Shown here: one piece after another, positions 17,243 to 26,364 of the stretch | How positions within the stretch are numbered: the stretch's first letter is position 1 | Layout: each line of letters begins with the position of its first letter | DNA from: Bernardetia sp042180575 | GTDB taxonomy: Bacteria; Bacteroidota; Bacteroidia; Cytophagales; Bernardetiaceae | Direction of reading: 5' to 3' | Assembly: GCF_042180575.1 (NCBI RefSeq) | Contig: NZ_CP170094.1 | Span: forward strand, 3,472,001 to 3,536,000 | DNA length: 64,000 nucleotides | Translations under genes and position numbers: made by a program | The notes under the pieces: model-generated | The model's input: the letters and a program-made list of their open reading frames with translations, nothing else | The model's database searches: none | What the model was told of the DNA's origin: nothing

Positions 17243-17965
17243 TTACGGAATATCCATAAATTTATGGGTTTGTAGCGAAACTTGCCATCTAGGATTTTCT
17301 TTTACAAACTCTATCAAAATAGGTAAATTTTTACTGCTTTTACTCCATTCGGGTTGAATAAGTAATTTACAAGATTCCGAAACTTTTTGTGCTTCTTCTT
17401 GCGCCCATTTCAAATCACTAAGTGCATAAATGACCATTTTGAGTTCGTGTGCCTTTTCATAAATTTCTTCTAAAGGCTTTTTGAATCTTTTGGGAGAAAG
17501 TGTAATCCAATCTAAAGTACCTGAAAGTGGATGCGCTCCCGATGTTTCGATATGAATTTTGAATCCTTCTTTTTGTAAGGCTTCTGTAAGTTCATCCAAA
17601 TTGTGCATAAGTGGTTCGCCTCCTGTAATAACGACCAAACGAGCAGGAAAAGAACTGGCTTCTTTTACAATCTGAGAAATAGATTGTTGTGGATGCGCTT
17701 CTTTGTCCCAAGATTCTTTTACATCACACCAAAAACAACCTACATCACATCCTCCCAAACGTATAAAATAGGCTGCATGCCCCATAAAAACACCTTCACC
17801 TTGTAAAGTGTAGAATGCTTCCATTACTGGAAGAGAAGAAGCTGTTAATGGCTTTTTCATAGAAGTAGATGAAGGTTTAAAGTCTGATTTGGTTTGCCTA
17901 GTTGATTTCAAAATGGGTTTAGATAGTTTTGACAACGACGACAAAGATGATGATATAGTAGGCAT
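17243..17965 (-). CDS. queE: 7-carboxy-7-deazaguanine synthase QueE (radical SAM)
   Basis: QueE turns 6-carboxytetrahydropterin into 7-carboxy-7-deazaguanine in queuosine synthesis. The call rests on 'MEAFYTLQGEGVFMGHAAYF', the cluster motif C-x3-C-x2-C in GGCDVGCFWCDVKESW, and VITGGEPLMH. The rest has the short QueE core. The 5' end is unusual: the frame is open for a 47-residue Ser/Lys-rich stretch before MEAFY. The likely start may instead be the ATG at 17860 (MKKPLTASS) or 17824 (MEAFYTLQ). A TACCTTTG promoter box at 18040 would allow any of these. No other queuosine gene is nearby. Confidence 0.9.
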   Translation of the reverse strand: MPTISSSLSSLSKLSKPILKSTRQTKSDFKPSSTSMKKPLTASSLPVMEAFYTLQGEGVFMGHAAYFIRLGGCDVGCFWCDVKESWDKEAHPQQSISQIVKEASSFPARLVVITGGEPLMHNLDELTEALQKEGFKIHIETSGAHPLSGTLDWITLSPKRFKKPLEEIYEKAHELKMVIYALSDLKWAQEEAQKVSESCKLLIQPEWSKSSKNLPILIEFVKENPRWQVSLQTHKFMDIP

Positions 17966-18039
17966 TTTGATTTCGTAATTTAGAATTTAAAATAAAGAAT
18001 ACGGCGAAGGTATGCAAACTCCATAGCGCAAAAAGAATG

Positions 18040-18070
18040 CAAAGGTAATGTTTTTAAAATAGAAAATAAA
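18040..18070 (-). promoter_or_regulatory. Bacteroidota-type promoter for queE
   Basis: On the minus strand the sequence TACCTTTGCATTC fits the -7 box TAnnTTTG, about 75 bases before the start of queE. The same 13 bases occur in the promoter at 52378. The -33 region is only T-rich, so strength is uncertain. Confidence 0.5.
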
Positions 18071-18491
18071 ATAGTATTACTTACAATATCGTAATATAGT
18101 TTTATATTTGTGTTAATTCTGAGGTGTTTTAGAGAGATTATCTATTTTCTTAATTGAAAAAAACGATACTCAAGAAAAATCAAATTTAGAATTTTATTTT
18201 TATAAATGACTTGTTATCAGGTTTTTATAAATATTTTTTTCTAAAACTCATTACTTTTGAATATAATAAAAACCCTTAATATTAAATATTGGGATTAACC
18301 CTAAGAAATATGAATCTTTCTCAACATATATTTGTAGTGATTAGTTTATCAATGCTTATTTATTTTCAATAGTGTTTTAATATCCTTTTTAAGAAAGTAT
18401 ATAACACAAGAATAAAATAGACAAAATTTTATCGATTTTAAAATGTTACTAGCCGAGAGAAATAATGTTTTAATCGTAAAAGCCTAACTCT

Positions 18492-18509
18492 ATACGTAAT
18501 TCTACGTAT
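18492..18509. promoter_or_regulatory. Palindrome ATACGTA-ATTC-TACGTAT, possible operator
   Basis: Perfect dyad with 7-bp arms and a 4-base spacer, a size that fits a dimeric helix-turn-helix regulator. It is upstream of the gene at 18621. No regulator gene is adjacent, so the binding partner is unknown. Confidence 0.4.
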
Positions 18510-18620
18510 TTAAAATAAATCAAGGCATAAAGTTTGGCTAATATCTACTACAAGTTAAGTAGCACATTTTATATTATATTTTGTAATACATAGTCAATTT
18601 GATTTAATTAAAAATACGTT

Positions 18621-19853
18621 TTGATGAATTATAAAATATCTAAATCACAGGAAAAACAATTTCATAAAAATAATATTGCACTTATTACTACCATGATAAC
18701 TACCTTACTTACAACTCTTCTTATTACAGTTTCTTCTTTTGCCCAAAACATACAAGAGAATGATGCAACTATTGCTTACAAACTAGGAAAGCAACAAGAA
18801 AAAAGTGCTTCTACAACAGCACATTACGAAAAAGCATTTCAGTTGTATGAGAAATCTGCAACTTTAGGATATGATTCTGCACAAGTTGCATTAGCACAGT
18901 TTTATGAGCTTGGTATAGGAACAAAGGTAGATTTTTTGAAAGCTGCTGACTTATATCAACGTGCTTTAGAACAAGGAAATGCACAAGCTGCTTTTCGTTT
19001 GGGAAATTTATACGAAAAAGGAAGTGGGGTAGAGCAAAGTATGGAACAAGCTGCTCGTTGTTATTTACAGGCATGGGGTGGAAAATACCCTCGTGCTGGC
19101 GAGGCTTTGGAACGCATAGATGCAAAACGTTGGTTGCCTTCAGATTTGCCTACTTATCGTTTTTATTTAGCCATGAATAATGATGCAGAAGCACAATACG
19201 AACTCGGTAAAATGTATTTAGATACAAAAACAAGCGCAAGACCAAACTGGGTAAAAGCAAAATATTGGCTTGAAAAGGCTGCAATAAATAATTTTGTAGA
19301 AGCTCAACTGCTTTTAGCTAAAACCTATCAAGAAGGACAAATTATAGAAAAAAATAGTGAATTAGCTACATCTTATTACAATCAAGCTGCTAGACAGAAT
19401 AACAAAACAGCTTTGGCGTGGCTAGAAAATAAGCAAAATCAAGAAAATAGTGAAAATATAAGATTAACAGCAACTACTAATTCTACTCATTCAACAAAAA
19501 ATGAAATTGTAGTCATCAATCATTTTGAAGAAGGTTTAAAACAATGGAATATCAAAAATAATCAAGCTGCTTATACTCATTTTCAGAAGGTATCTTCTAA
19601 AAAACAACCTCAAGTTTTGAAATATCTAGCTATTATGCACAAAGATAATTTGATTCCAACAGCAAATTTATCAGAAGCAATTTTGTATCTAAATGATTAT
19701 ATAACGATGTATCCAGAAGATGCAGAAGGCTACAAACTTTTAGGAGAAATTTATCTTGCCAAGAAACAAAAGTCAGAAGCTAAATATTATTTTGAGAAAG
19801 CAGAACAAAAAGGAATCAAGATAACAAAAGAAATTTGGGCTTCTTTGGAGTAA
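18621..19853 (+). CDS. Sel1-repeat/TPR secreted protein
   Basis: 410 residues with an N-terminal region that becomes a signal peptide (TTLLITVSSFAQ, cut about 42). Several Sel1-like repeats follow: 'ATLGYDSAQVALAQFYELGIG', 'ALEQGNAQAAFRLGNLYEKGSG' and 'NNFVEAQLLLAKTYQEGQI' (spread over about 75-270), with the A-x-x-x-LG-x-x-Y-x-x-G pattern. A C-terminal TPR pair lies at about 330-405 (YKLLGEIYLAKKQKSEAKYYF). Such solenoids usually hold protein partners in the periplasm. It is a single gene with a terminator at 19888. Confidence 0.8.
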   Translation: MMNYKISKSQEKQFHKNNIALITTMITTLLTTLLITVSSFAQNIQENDATIAYKLGKQQEKSASTTAHYEKAFQLYEKSATLGYDSAQVALAQFYELGIGTKVDFLKAADLYQRALEQGNAQAAFRLGNLYEKGSGVEQSMEQAARCYLQAWGGKYPRAGEALERIDAKRWLPSDLPTYRFYLAMNNDAEAQYELGKMYLDTKTSARPNWVKAKYWLEKAAINNFVEAQLLLAKTYQEGQIIEKNSELATSYYNQAARQNNKTALAWLENKQNQENSENIRLTATTNSTHSTKNEIVVINHFEEGLKQWNIKNNQAAYTHFQKVSSKKQPQVLKYLAIMHKDNLIPTANLSEAILYLNDYITMYPEDAEGYKLLGEIYLAKKQKSEAKYYFEKAEQKGIKITKEIWASLE

Positions 19854-19887
19854 GAGTAATTACAGTTTTTGACGTGAATAAAAGTAG

Positions 19888-19925
19888 AAACCATTTTATT
19901 AATAAAATAAAATGGTTTTTTTTTA
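19888..19925 (+). terminator. Rho-independent terminator
   Basis: AAACCATTTTA (19888-19898) pairs with TAAAATGGTTT (19908-19918), followed by a T-run. It closes the Sel1-repeat gene. Confidence 0.8.
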
Positions 19926-20026
19926 GATTTATGTGTCGTTGTTGGTACTTTACTGACACCAAAAATCATATTTTTAACAAAAAAAGACCTAGTAATTTTT
20001 AGAAAAAAACGGTACATTTTAAGTAT

Positions 20027-21403
20027 ATGAAAAACCTAATCCTACTTCTTCTTTTATCTTTCCTAAACTTCTCTCTAGCTTTTGCAAATGGAGGAGTTGT
20101 AGATGAAAATTATTTCAAAAAAACTGGGAATATTCGTTTACTTCAAAAAGCTGATATTTCACTTTTGAAAGAAGATTTGAGCATAAAAATCATAAGTGAT
20201 ACTACCTTTATTGAAGTTACTTATTTTTTGAAAAATAATGGAAATACGCAGTCTGTTCATTATGGTTTTCCTGTGGATATGTATGAAGGCGATTGGAGAG
20301 ATGACAAGTATGTCAGTCTTTTAAGTTTTGATGTTTGGGTCAATACTATTGCTGCTAAATATTCATATTGGCGAGTAAATAATGCCTATGAAAGTAATGA
20401 ACATAATAAAGAAGAAGATAAATATTATCCTTCCAAAATAGATAGACAATGGTATGCTTTAAAACTAGATTTTGAAGAAGGAACAACACAGACTTTAACT
20501 ATAAAATATGCCATTCAGAATTATAAAAGCGATTATTATTATGGATTTGGATTTATTCCCACACCTTCTGAAAGACGATTTGTATATGATTTATTTCCTT
20601 CAAGTAGTTGGGCAGATGGAATAGTTCAAGATTTTTCTGTAACAATGGATTTATCAGATTTGTATCAACATCAATGCAATCCAAAAATTGAAGGATTAGA
20701 AAATTTGAAAGAAGAAAAAGGAATTTATACATTAAAAACTCAAAATTTTGACCTCAAAAAACGTTCGTATTTAGCAGTTATTTACGATAATAAAAGAAGG
20801 AAAATTGCAAAAACATTGAAAACAGAATATGAACTCTTTCCAATTGCGTCAATTTCATCATCAGCCGAAAATGCCGAATATTTGATTGATAATGACCCAA
20901 ATACAGTTTGGAAAGGTAAGGAGGGCGATTGGATAGAAATAAAACTTCCTAAAAAAATGATTCCATATAAAGTTTATACAACAAAAACTGACTCTCTTAT
21001 CAGTCGAATAGATTATCCAATAGGAATTACGTTTTTGAATGGTAATTATTCATCAAAAGAAAAGTTTGAAGCAGAATCAAAAGTAAAAAAAGTGCTTGTA
21101 AAACTAAATGGTATTACAATAAAGAATAGTCAAGGAGAAGATTACAATAATTTATCTCTAAGTAAAGCTGAATTTTCTACTGAAAAAACTCCTTATAAAT
21201 CTTTGGTAAGTCCATTTAAGGATAACTTGATGATGTATATTTTTCATAGCTCTGATTTAGGAAGTATAAAACTTCACAAAGACTATGTACACACTATTTT
21301 TATACAAATTCAACAATCAGATTCCTCAACTAAAGAAGTGAGTATTTCAGATTTATATTTATTTGGTTATCAAGATTGGTATGGAAAAACGAAACCTTTT
21401 TAG
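20027..21403 (+). CDS. Secreted protein with DUF4424-like and NADase-type glycan-binding-like regions
   Basis: 458 residues with a signal peptide (LLLLLSFLNFSLAFA). Residues about 20-235 look like a DUF4424-type beta domain (NGGVVDENYFKKTGNIRLL, 'ALKLDFEEGTTQTLTIKY', 'FGFIPTPSERRFVYDLFPSSSW'). The last part has 'AENAEYLIDNDPNTVWKGKE' followed by 'DWIEIKL', the 'N-x-x-DGDPxTAWxEG' signature of discoidin-like glycan-binding domains, and a late 'IQIQQSDSSTKEVSISDLYLFG' closes that domain. It is probably anchored or free in the periplasm or at the surface. No cell-wall gene is nearby, and its function is not known. Confidence 0.65.
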   Translation: MKNLILLLLLSFLNFSLAFANGGVVDENYFKKTGNIRLLQKADISLLKEDLSIKIISDTTFIEVTYFLKNNGNTQSVHYGFPVDMYEGDWRDDKYVSLLSFDVWVNTIAAKYSYWRVNNAYESNEHNKEEDKYYPSKIDRQWYALKLDFEEGTTQTLTIKYAIQNYKSDYYYGFGFIPTPSERRFVYDLFPSSSWADGIVQDFSVTMDLSDLYQHQCNPKIEGLENLKEEKGIYTLKTQNFDLKKRSYLAVIYDNKRRKIAKTLKTEYELFPIASISSSAENAEYLIDNDPNTVWKGKEGDWIEIKLPKKMIPYKVYTTKTDSLISRIDYPIGITFLNGNYSSKEKFEAESKVKKVLVKLNGITIKNSQGEDYNNLSLSKAEFSTEKTPYKSLVSPFKDNLMMYIFHSSDLGSIKLHKDYVHTIFIQIQQSDSSTKEVSISDLYLFGYQDWYGKTKPF

Positions 21404-21545
21404 AAAAGATTGAAAAATAACTATTTCTATTCAAAAAAATAATTCGTATTTTGTGATTGATTCGATAAAAATGGAAAAGAAGTAGAAATCTCGTTGACAG
21501 CTTTAGCCTCACCAACGGTTAGGATTATAAATTGAATAAAACTGA

Positions 21546-23669
21546 ATGAATAATTTTCGTCTTACTATTTGGCAACGTATCTTTGGAGGATTTTCTGGTC
21601 TTCTCCTACTTTTTATTGCGGGGGCAGTTACACTTATTGTCCAACTCAATCAAAATGTAGCGCAAATAGACGAATATACAGAAGTGGTTCAGCCCTCTGT
21701 TGAGAATCTAAAAGAATTTCGCAGCCTTGCCAATACTTCGATGAGGCTCATTACAAGTTATGTTTATTTTCAGAGTGAAGAACAAAACGATGCAGCCAAA
21801 AACTCACTTCGCAAACTTCAAAGCAAAACCTATCCAGCCATAAAAGACAAACTTATTTCACTTTCAGAAGGCTGGCAAGGCGATAAAGAAACCTCGCTTG
21901 AAATTTTGAATAATACATTTACGGCAATGGATAGTATGCACAAAATCGAAGAGCGTATTGTTTCTTCATTAAATGATAAAAATGCAACTGAAAAAAATCT
22001 TTTAGTACAAGAAATAGGCTTTCAAACTCAAATGCAAGGGCTAAATAATATCTTCGAACAGATAAAGATAGATTTAGAAGTATTGATAGAAAATAAAAAA
22101 ATAGCAGGACAACAGACACAAGATGCCGTCAATCGTGCTTCGGTTACGCTGCGTAATGAAACTATTTTTGTAAGTATTATCGCTATTATTTTAGGATTTT
22201 CGCTTGCTTTTTTCTTAGCTCAAACGATTATCTCACGTATAAAAGTAGTTAAAGACAGTATAAAAAAACTTAGTGAGGGAGTTTTGCCACGTTTTGAGAA
22301 ATACAGACATGACAATGAAAATGTGCAAGTTGATGAAATTGGAGAAATGGAAATTGCATTACAAACCTTGATTCTTGGTTTAAAAGATACATCAGATTTT
22401 GCCAAAGAGATAGGACAAGGACATTATCAATCTGATTTTACACCTCTTTCGGATAGAGATATTTTAGGAAATTCTCTCCTCAAAATGCGTAATAATCTAC
22501 GAGAAACAGAACATAGTGCAAAAGAAAGACGTTGGAAAAATGAAGGTACAATGCTCATTTCAGATGTTCTCCGAAATAGTAGTCGTTCTTTTGAAGAAAT
22601 TACAGACGAACTCATCACGACTCTAGTAAGGTATTTAGAAGCTAATCAAGGTGGGTTTTTCTTGAAAGAACAAGAAGGAAGACATGAGCAGCTTCGACTA
22701 ATGGCATATTATGCGTGGGATAAAAAACGTTTTTTGGATAGTACCATTCAGTTAGGCGAAGGCTTGACAGGGCAGGCGTGGCAAGAAGGACAAACGATGC
22801 ACCTTACAGATGTTCCCAAAGAATACGTTGCTGTTACTTCTGGGCTTGGAAAAGCAAATCCACGTTCGGTTTTGATTGTTCCAATGCTTTTGAATAAAGA
22901 AGTATATGGAATGATAGAAATTGCTTCTTTTAAGAAATTTGAATCTTATCAGATTGAGTTTTTGGAAACCATTGGTGAAACCGTTGCAGCAACACTTTCA
23001 ATTTTGCAAAGTAATATTACTGGGCAGCGTCTGTTACAAGAGTCCGAACAAATGACGCAGCAATTACGAGCGCAAGAGGAAGAAATGCGCCAAAATATGG
23101 AAGAGCTACAAGCCACACAAGAAGAGATGGGAAGAGTGCAAAAAGAATTGCAATACAGAAATGAACTTATTCAATCTAGTTTTTATTTGTTAGAATTAGA
23201 TTATAAAAAGAATATTACAACCATAAATGATTTGGCTGTTGATGTTTTAGGATATTCAAAATCTACACTTTTAGAACGCTCTGCTTTTGGAATTTTTGCA
23301 CAAGAAGGCGAACTCCAACAAGGATTTAATACAATGGCACAAGGCGCAATTTGGAAGGCTGAAACAACAATGCTCAACCGAACAGGACAAGAAATTTGGG
23401 TACAAGCTATCGGAGTTGCCCTTTTTAATAATGCTGGAACGATTGAAAATTATGTACTTGTTTTAGCTGACATTTCACAACTCAAAGCAAATGAAGCAAA
23501 AATAAAAGAACAAACTACAAAAATGGAAGAAAACAGGAATTCTGAAAAAAGACGTTCAGAATATGCGCTTCAAGCTCAAAAAAGTATGCTAGAAAAATTG
23601 GTCGCTAGGCATACAACTGAAAAAGAAGAACTCCAAAAACGTATTGAAGAATTAGAGAAAAAGAATTGA
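21546..23669 (+). CDS. Membrane sensor with HAMP, GAF and PAS domains but no kinase
   Basis: 707 residues. TM1 at about 10-33, a helical periplasmic sensor (about 34-205, four-helix-bundle type), TM2 at about 207-229, and a HAMP linker ('SRIKVVKDSIKKLSEGVLP') with a second HAMP-like segment to about 330. A GAF domain follows (about 350-495, 'GLTGQAWQEGQTMHLTDVP'), then a coiled coil 'EEEMRQNMEELQATQEEMG', a PAS domain (about 545-655, 'YNELIQSSFYLLELD'-like with 'NLTGQEIWVQAIG'-like loop) and a long C-terminal coiled coil. No histidine-kinase, GGDEF or MCP output domain is present. It may signal through a partner protein. aroB begins 16 bases after it. Confidence 0.8.
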   Translation: MNNFRLTIWQRIFGGFSGLLLLFIAGAVTLIVQLNQNVAQIDEYTEVVQPSVENLKEFRSLANTSMRLITSYVYFQSEEQNDAAKNSLRKLQSKTYPAIKDKLISLSEGWQGDKETSLEILNNTFTAMDSMHKIEERIVSSLNDKNATEKNLLVQEIGFQTQMQGLNNIFEQIKIDLEVLIENKKIAGQQTQDAVNRASVTLRNETIFVSIIAIILGFSLAFFLAQTIISRIKVVKDSIKKLSEGVLPRFEKYRHDNENVQVDEIGEMEIALQTLILGLKDTSDFAKEIGQGHYQSDFTPLSDRDILGNSLLKMRNNLRETEHSAKERRWKNEGTMLISDVLRNSSRSFEEITDELITTLVRYLEANQGGFFLKEQEGRHEQLRLMAYYAWDKKRFLDSTIQLGEGLTGQAWQEGQTMHLTDVPKEYVAVTSGLGKANPRSVLIVPMLLNKEVYGMIEIASFKKFESYQIEFLETIGETVAATLSILQSNITGQRLLQESEQMTQQLRAQEEEMRQNMEELQATQEEMGRVQKELQYRNELIQSSFYLLELDYKKNITTINDLAVDVLGYSKSTLLERSAFGIFAQEGELQQGFNTMAQGAIWKAETTMLNRTGQEIWVQAIGVALFNNAGTIENYVLVLADISQLKANEAKIKEQTTKMEENRNSEKRRSEYALQAQKSMLEKLVARHTTEKEELQKRIEELEKKN

Positions 23670-23685
23670 TAAAGGATTATTGAAA

Positions 23686-24852
23686 ATGAAAACTACAAAA
23701 TCGTCTAACTTACCTTCGTACATTACCTTCGACGCTTTAGAAAATATCGCTTCATTGCTTCAAAACAAACAAGTGGCTGTTTTGGTAGATGAAAACACAA
23801 AAAGAGATTGCTATCCTATTTTATACAAAGTATTCGAAAATGCCAAACTGCCCAAACCACTTTTGATAGAAATTCGATCAGGTGAAATAAATAAAACACT
23901 AGAAACCTGTACACATATTTGGTACGAACTCACTCAAAATCATTTTGATAGAAAAGCCATTTTACTCAACTTGGGGGGAGGAGTAATTGGCGATATGGGA
24001 GGTTTTTGTGCTGCTACTTATAAGCGTGGAATTGATTTTATTCAGATTCCGACAACACTTTTATCACAAGTAGATGCTAGTGTAGGGGGAAAATTAGGAA
24101 TTGATTTTAATGGTTTCAAAAATCATATTGGACTCTTTAAAACTCCTTCAAAAGTTTGGATTCATACCCCTTTCTTGAAAACATTGCCTCAAAATGAACT
24201 TCGCTCTGGTTTTGCTGAAGTAATAAAACATACACTAATTGCAGACAAAGAAGCATGGCAAAATCTTTTAAAAGATGATAAACTAAATAAAAATAATTTT
24301 GAAAATCAAAGTATTGTAAATAAACAAAATGAACTTTGGGATAGAATTGTTGCTCATTCAGTTGCTTTAAAAGCAGAGGTTACAGAAGCAGACCCAACAG
24401 AAAAAGGATTTCGTAAAATCTTGAATTTTGGTCATACGATTGGACATGCAATCGAATCTTATTTTATAGAAGAGAATAAAAAAAATAGTCAAAAGAAGAA
24501 TATCAAACCTGTTTTTTTGCACGGAGAAGCCATTGCCTTAGGAATGATAGCAGAGAGTTATTTTTCAGCTTTTTTATGTAAAGAAAATTATCCTAATCAA
24601 AAATTTATTTCAGAAACAGATTTTACAGTAATAAAAAATTATATTTCTATTGTTTTTGAAGACACAATTACCAATTTTAGAAATGCCATTCAACAAGAAA
24701 ATATCTTAGAAGAAATAATAAAGTGGGCAAAACAAGACAAAAAAAATGCTCAAAGTACAATTCTGACATGTGCTTTAGAAGAAATTGGACAAGCAACTTT
24801 TGATATTCCTATCTCAGAAATCCAAATTTTTGAATGTTTGAAGCAGATTTAA
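23686..24852 (+). CDS. aroB: 3-dehydroquinate synthase
   Basis: AroB converts DAHP to 3-dehydroquinate, step 2 of the shikimate pathway. Visible family blocks are the NAD motif GGGVIGDMGGFCAATYKRG (about 96-114), 'IPTTLLSQVDASVGGK', the metal ligands in 'FGHTIGHAIE' and 'LHGEAIALGM', and E in 'RSGFAEVIKHTLI'. Residue count (about 388) is a little over the usual 350-370. The ATG at 23686 is taken; a TTG two codons upstream is possible. The 16-base gap to the sensor gene suggests co-transcription, although the two have no obvious functional link. Confidence 0.95.
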   Translation: MKTTKSSNLPSYITFDALENIASLLQNKQVAVLVDENTKRDCYPILYKVFENAKLPKPLLIEIRSGEINKTLETCTHIWYELTQNHFDRKAILLNLGGGVIGDMGGFCAATYKRGIDFIQIPTTLLSQVDASVGGKLGIDFNGFKNHIGLFKTPSKVWIHTPFLKTLPQNELRSGFAEVIKHTLIADKEAWQNLLKDDKLNKNNFENQSIVNKQNELWDRIVAHSVALKAEVTEADPTEKGFRKILNFGHTIGHAIESYFIEENKKNSQKKNIKPVFLHGEAIALGMIAESYFSAFLCKENYPNQKFISETDFTVIKNYISIVFEDTITNFRNAIQQENILEEIIKWAKQDKKNAQSTILTCALEEIGQATFDIPISEIQIFECLKQI

Positions 24853-25214
24853 TAAAATTGGATAAGATATTGCCATTATTATCACAACTATTAATAAAAA
24901 TGAGTAGTATTTAGATATTCTATATACTGCCTAAAAAGCCAATATTAGGACAAAAGTTTGATTTTAAGTAGAAAAAATAAAATTAAACACAGCTTTTTGC
25001 TATCAAAACTACTCAATTTATCTTTATAATTTGTATCTTTAAGAAATAAATAGCTTCTTTGAGTTAAGTAAGTATTCATTGATTAAAACGCAATACCTAT
25101 AAAATTAGGAATAAATTGTATAAAAATAGATGCTTTATAAAAGTTGAAATGTAGTAAAAAAGTTAATTTATACTTAGAATTTCAAGGATACTAAAAACTC
25201 TGTTTGTATGAACA
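24853..25214. other. Intergenic region, nothing recognised
   Basis: 362 AT-rich bases after aroB. I see no convincing terminator, RNA gene or promoter box. Several T/A runs and the word TATCTTTATAATTTG near 25020 may be a degenerate -7 region for the gene at 25215. Confidence 0.3.
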
Positions 25215-26153
25215 ATGGGAAATATCAACCAAGAACTGGAGCGTTTGCAACTTATTTCAGATTTTCTGAAAGGTAAACTCTCTGCCAAACAATTAGAAAA
25301 ATTTAAAAAAAGACTGGAAAATGACCCTGTTTTGCAAGAAGAGTTGTATAAGCACAAAACACTCATCGAACTCTTGAAGAAAAAGCAAGAGCAAAATATT
25401 GTCTCTCTATTAGAACCTACAAATGATGTTGATTATATGAAACAAGAACGCATTTACAGAAGAAATCAGCTTCGTCAAGAACTTGAAAAAATAAAAGAAC
25501 AAAAAACAGAACAACAAAAAGATTGGGAACGAAAAGTAGCCCAGTCTAATCAACCTTCTATTTATAAAATGGCTGCTGTATTTTCTTTAGCTATTGCTAT
25601 TGGAGGAAGTGTTTTTTTTGTAGCTGCACAGCTTATTGATTCTCAAAATGAAAAAGCCTTACAAGCTCAAGTTGATGCACCCACATTGGTAGAGGTCGAA
25701 ACTGACCCAACCGATGCATTAGACAAAACAAAAGATAACTCTCTTTTCTCAAAGGAGAAGAAAGAAGTTATGGTACAAAACTCTACTTCATCAGATAAAA
25801 AGAATGAAATAGAAAAAAATACTACTGCTCAATCAGAAAAAGAAAATCTAATAGCTTATCAACCAATAGACGAATACGAAAACAAACTTAATCAAGTTAC
25901 TCGTAGCACAATTAATTTAAAATCTCCCAATATTTTTGTAGAAAAATATACAGGAAATTTGATTTTTGAATGGAGTGGAATAAGTGAAGAAGAAATTTAT
26001 TTGGAAATTATCAATTCAAAGAAAGAAACAACAACTTTCGAAAATCTACAAAGTCCTTTTAATTTAGACCAACAGCTTGAAAAAGGAATTTATTATTGGG
26101 TGCTTCAAACAGATAGCGAAGTTATAAAGAGAGGAAAGTTTTTGGTTAAGTAA
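25215..26153 (+). CDS. Anti-sigma-like single-pass membrane protein
   Basis: 312 residues. The N-terminal 60 residues (MGNINQELERLQLISDFLKG ... SAKQLEKFKKRLENDPVLQEEL) have the layout of the Bacteroidota anti-sigma N-terminal region: a short helix, then 'F...G.LS..E...FE.RL..DP.L..E'. A basic stretch is followed by one transmembrane segment at about 113-136 (MAAVFSLAIAIGGSVFFVAA) and a periplasmic tail with a beta C-terminal domain ('FVEKYTGNLIFEWSG...'). No ECF sigma gene is adjacent, so a regulatory role is an inference from topology. Confidence 0.6.
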   Translation: MGNINQELERLQLISDFLKGKLSAKQLEKFKKRLENDPVLQEELYKHKTLIELLKKKQEQNIVSLLEPTNDVDYMKQERIYRRNQLRQELEKIKEQKTEQQKDWERKVAQSNQPSIYKMAAVFSLAIAIGGSVFFVAAQLIDSQNEKALQAQVDAPTLVEVETDPTDALDKTKDNSLFSKEKKEVMVQNSTSSDKKNEIEKNTTAQSEKENLIAYQPIDEYENKLNQVTRSTINLKSPNIFVEKYTGNLIFEWSGISEEEIYLEIINSKKETTTFENLQSPFNLDQQLEKGIYYWVLQTDSEVIKRGKFLVK

Positions 26154-26164
26154 TCAAACTGTAT

Positions 26165-26184
26165 CACAGACTTCCTAGTCTGTG
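26165..26184 (+). repeat. TCCT-loop hairpin with CACAGACT arms
   Basis: CACAGACT-TCCT-AGTCTGTG, a perfect 8-bp hairpin, preceded by AACTGTAT. The same 20-odd bases occur inverted at 36355-36372. The right side overlaps the target duplication of the MITE at 26186. Confidence 0.7.
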
Positions 26185-26185
26185 T

Positions 26186-26346
26186 CAGCAATTCCCAATG
26201 TAACACGAATGCAATCTCAAAGCTATGATTTAGTCATTTTTTTGCTAAAAAAATCAACATTTAAGAAAGTTTAAAGCTACTTTTTCAAATTTTTGAATCC
26301 TAGAAAGGCGTTTTATTGCTAATTTAATTTACATTGGGAACTGCTG
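26186..26346. mobile_element. MITE-like element, 161 bp, with 9-bp target duplication
   Basis: Ends are CAGCAATTCCCAATGTAA (26186-26203) and TTACATTGGGAACTGCTG (26329-26346), an inverted repeat of 18 bases with one mismatch. Both sides carry AGTCTGTGT (26177-26185 and 26347-26355). No gene fits inside. Removing the element and one duplicate leaves the intact hairpin unit CACAGACT-TCCT-AGTCTGTG plus TGAG. A transposase active on these ends is not in the window. Confidence 0.85.
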
Positions 26347-26364
26347 AGTCTGTGTGAGTATTAT

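Larger units (their letters stand above)
17966..18620. other. Long intergenic region with a palindrome
   Basis: 655 bases, very AT-rich. The queE promoter lies at 18040. Otherwise I see no gene, but a perfect 7-bp inverted repeat ATACGTA-ATTC-TACGTAT lies at 18492-18509, about 110 bases before the Sel1-repeat gene. It could be an operator. The length suggests an unrecognised leader or small RNA, without direct evidence. Confidence 0.4.

Noticed and set aside
21481..21545. The TTGACAG word before the sensor gene, as a sigma-70 -35 box
   Set aside because: There is no -10 box at suitable distance, and Bacteroidota use TTTG/TAnnTTTG-type elements.
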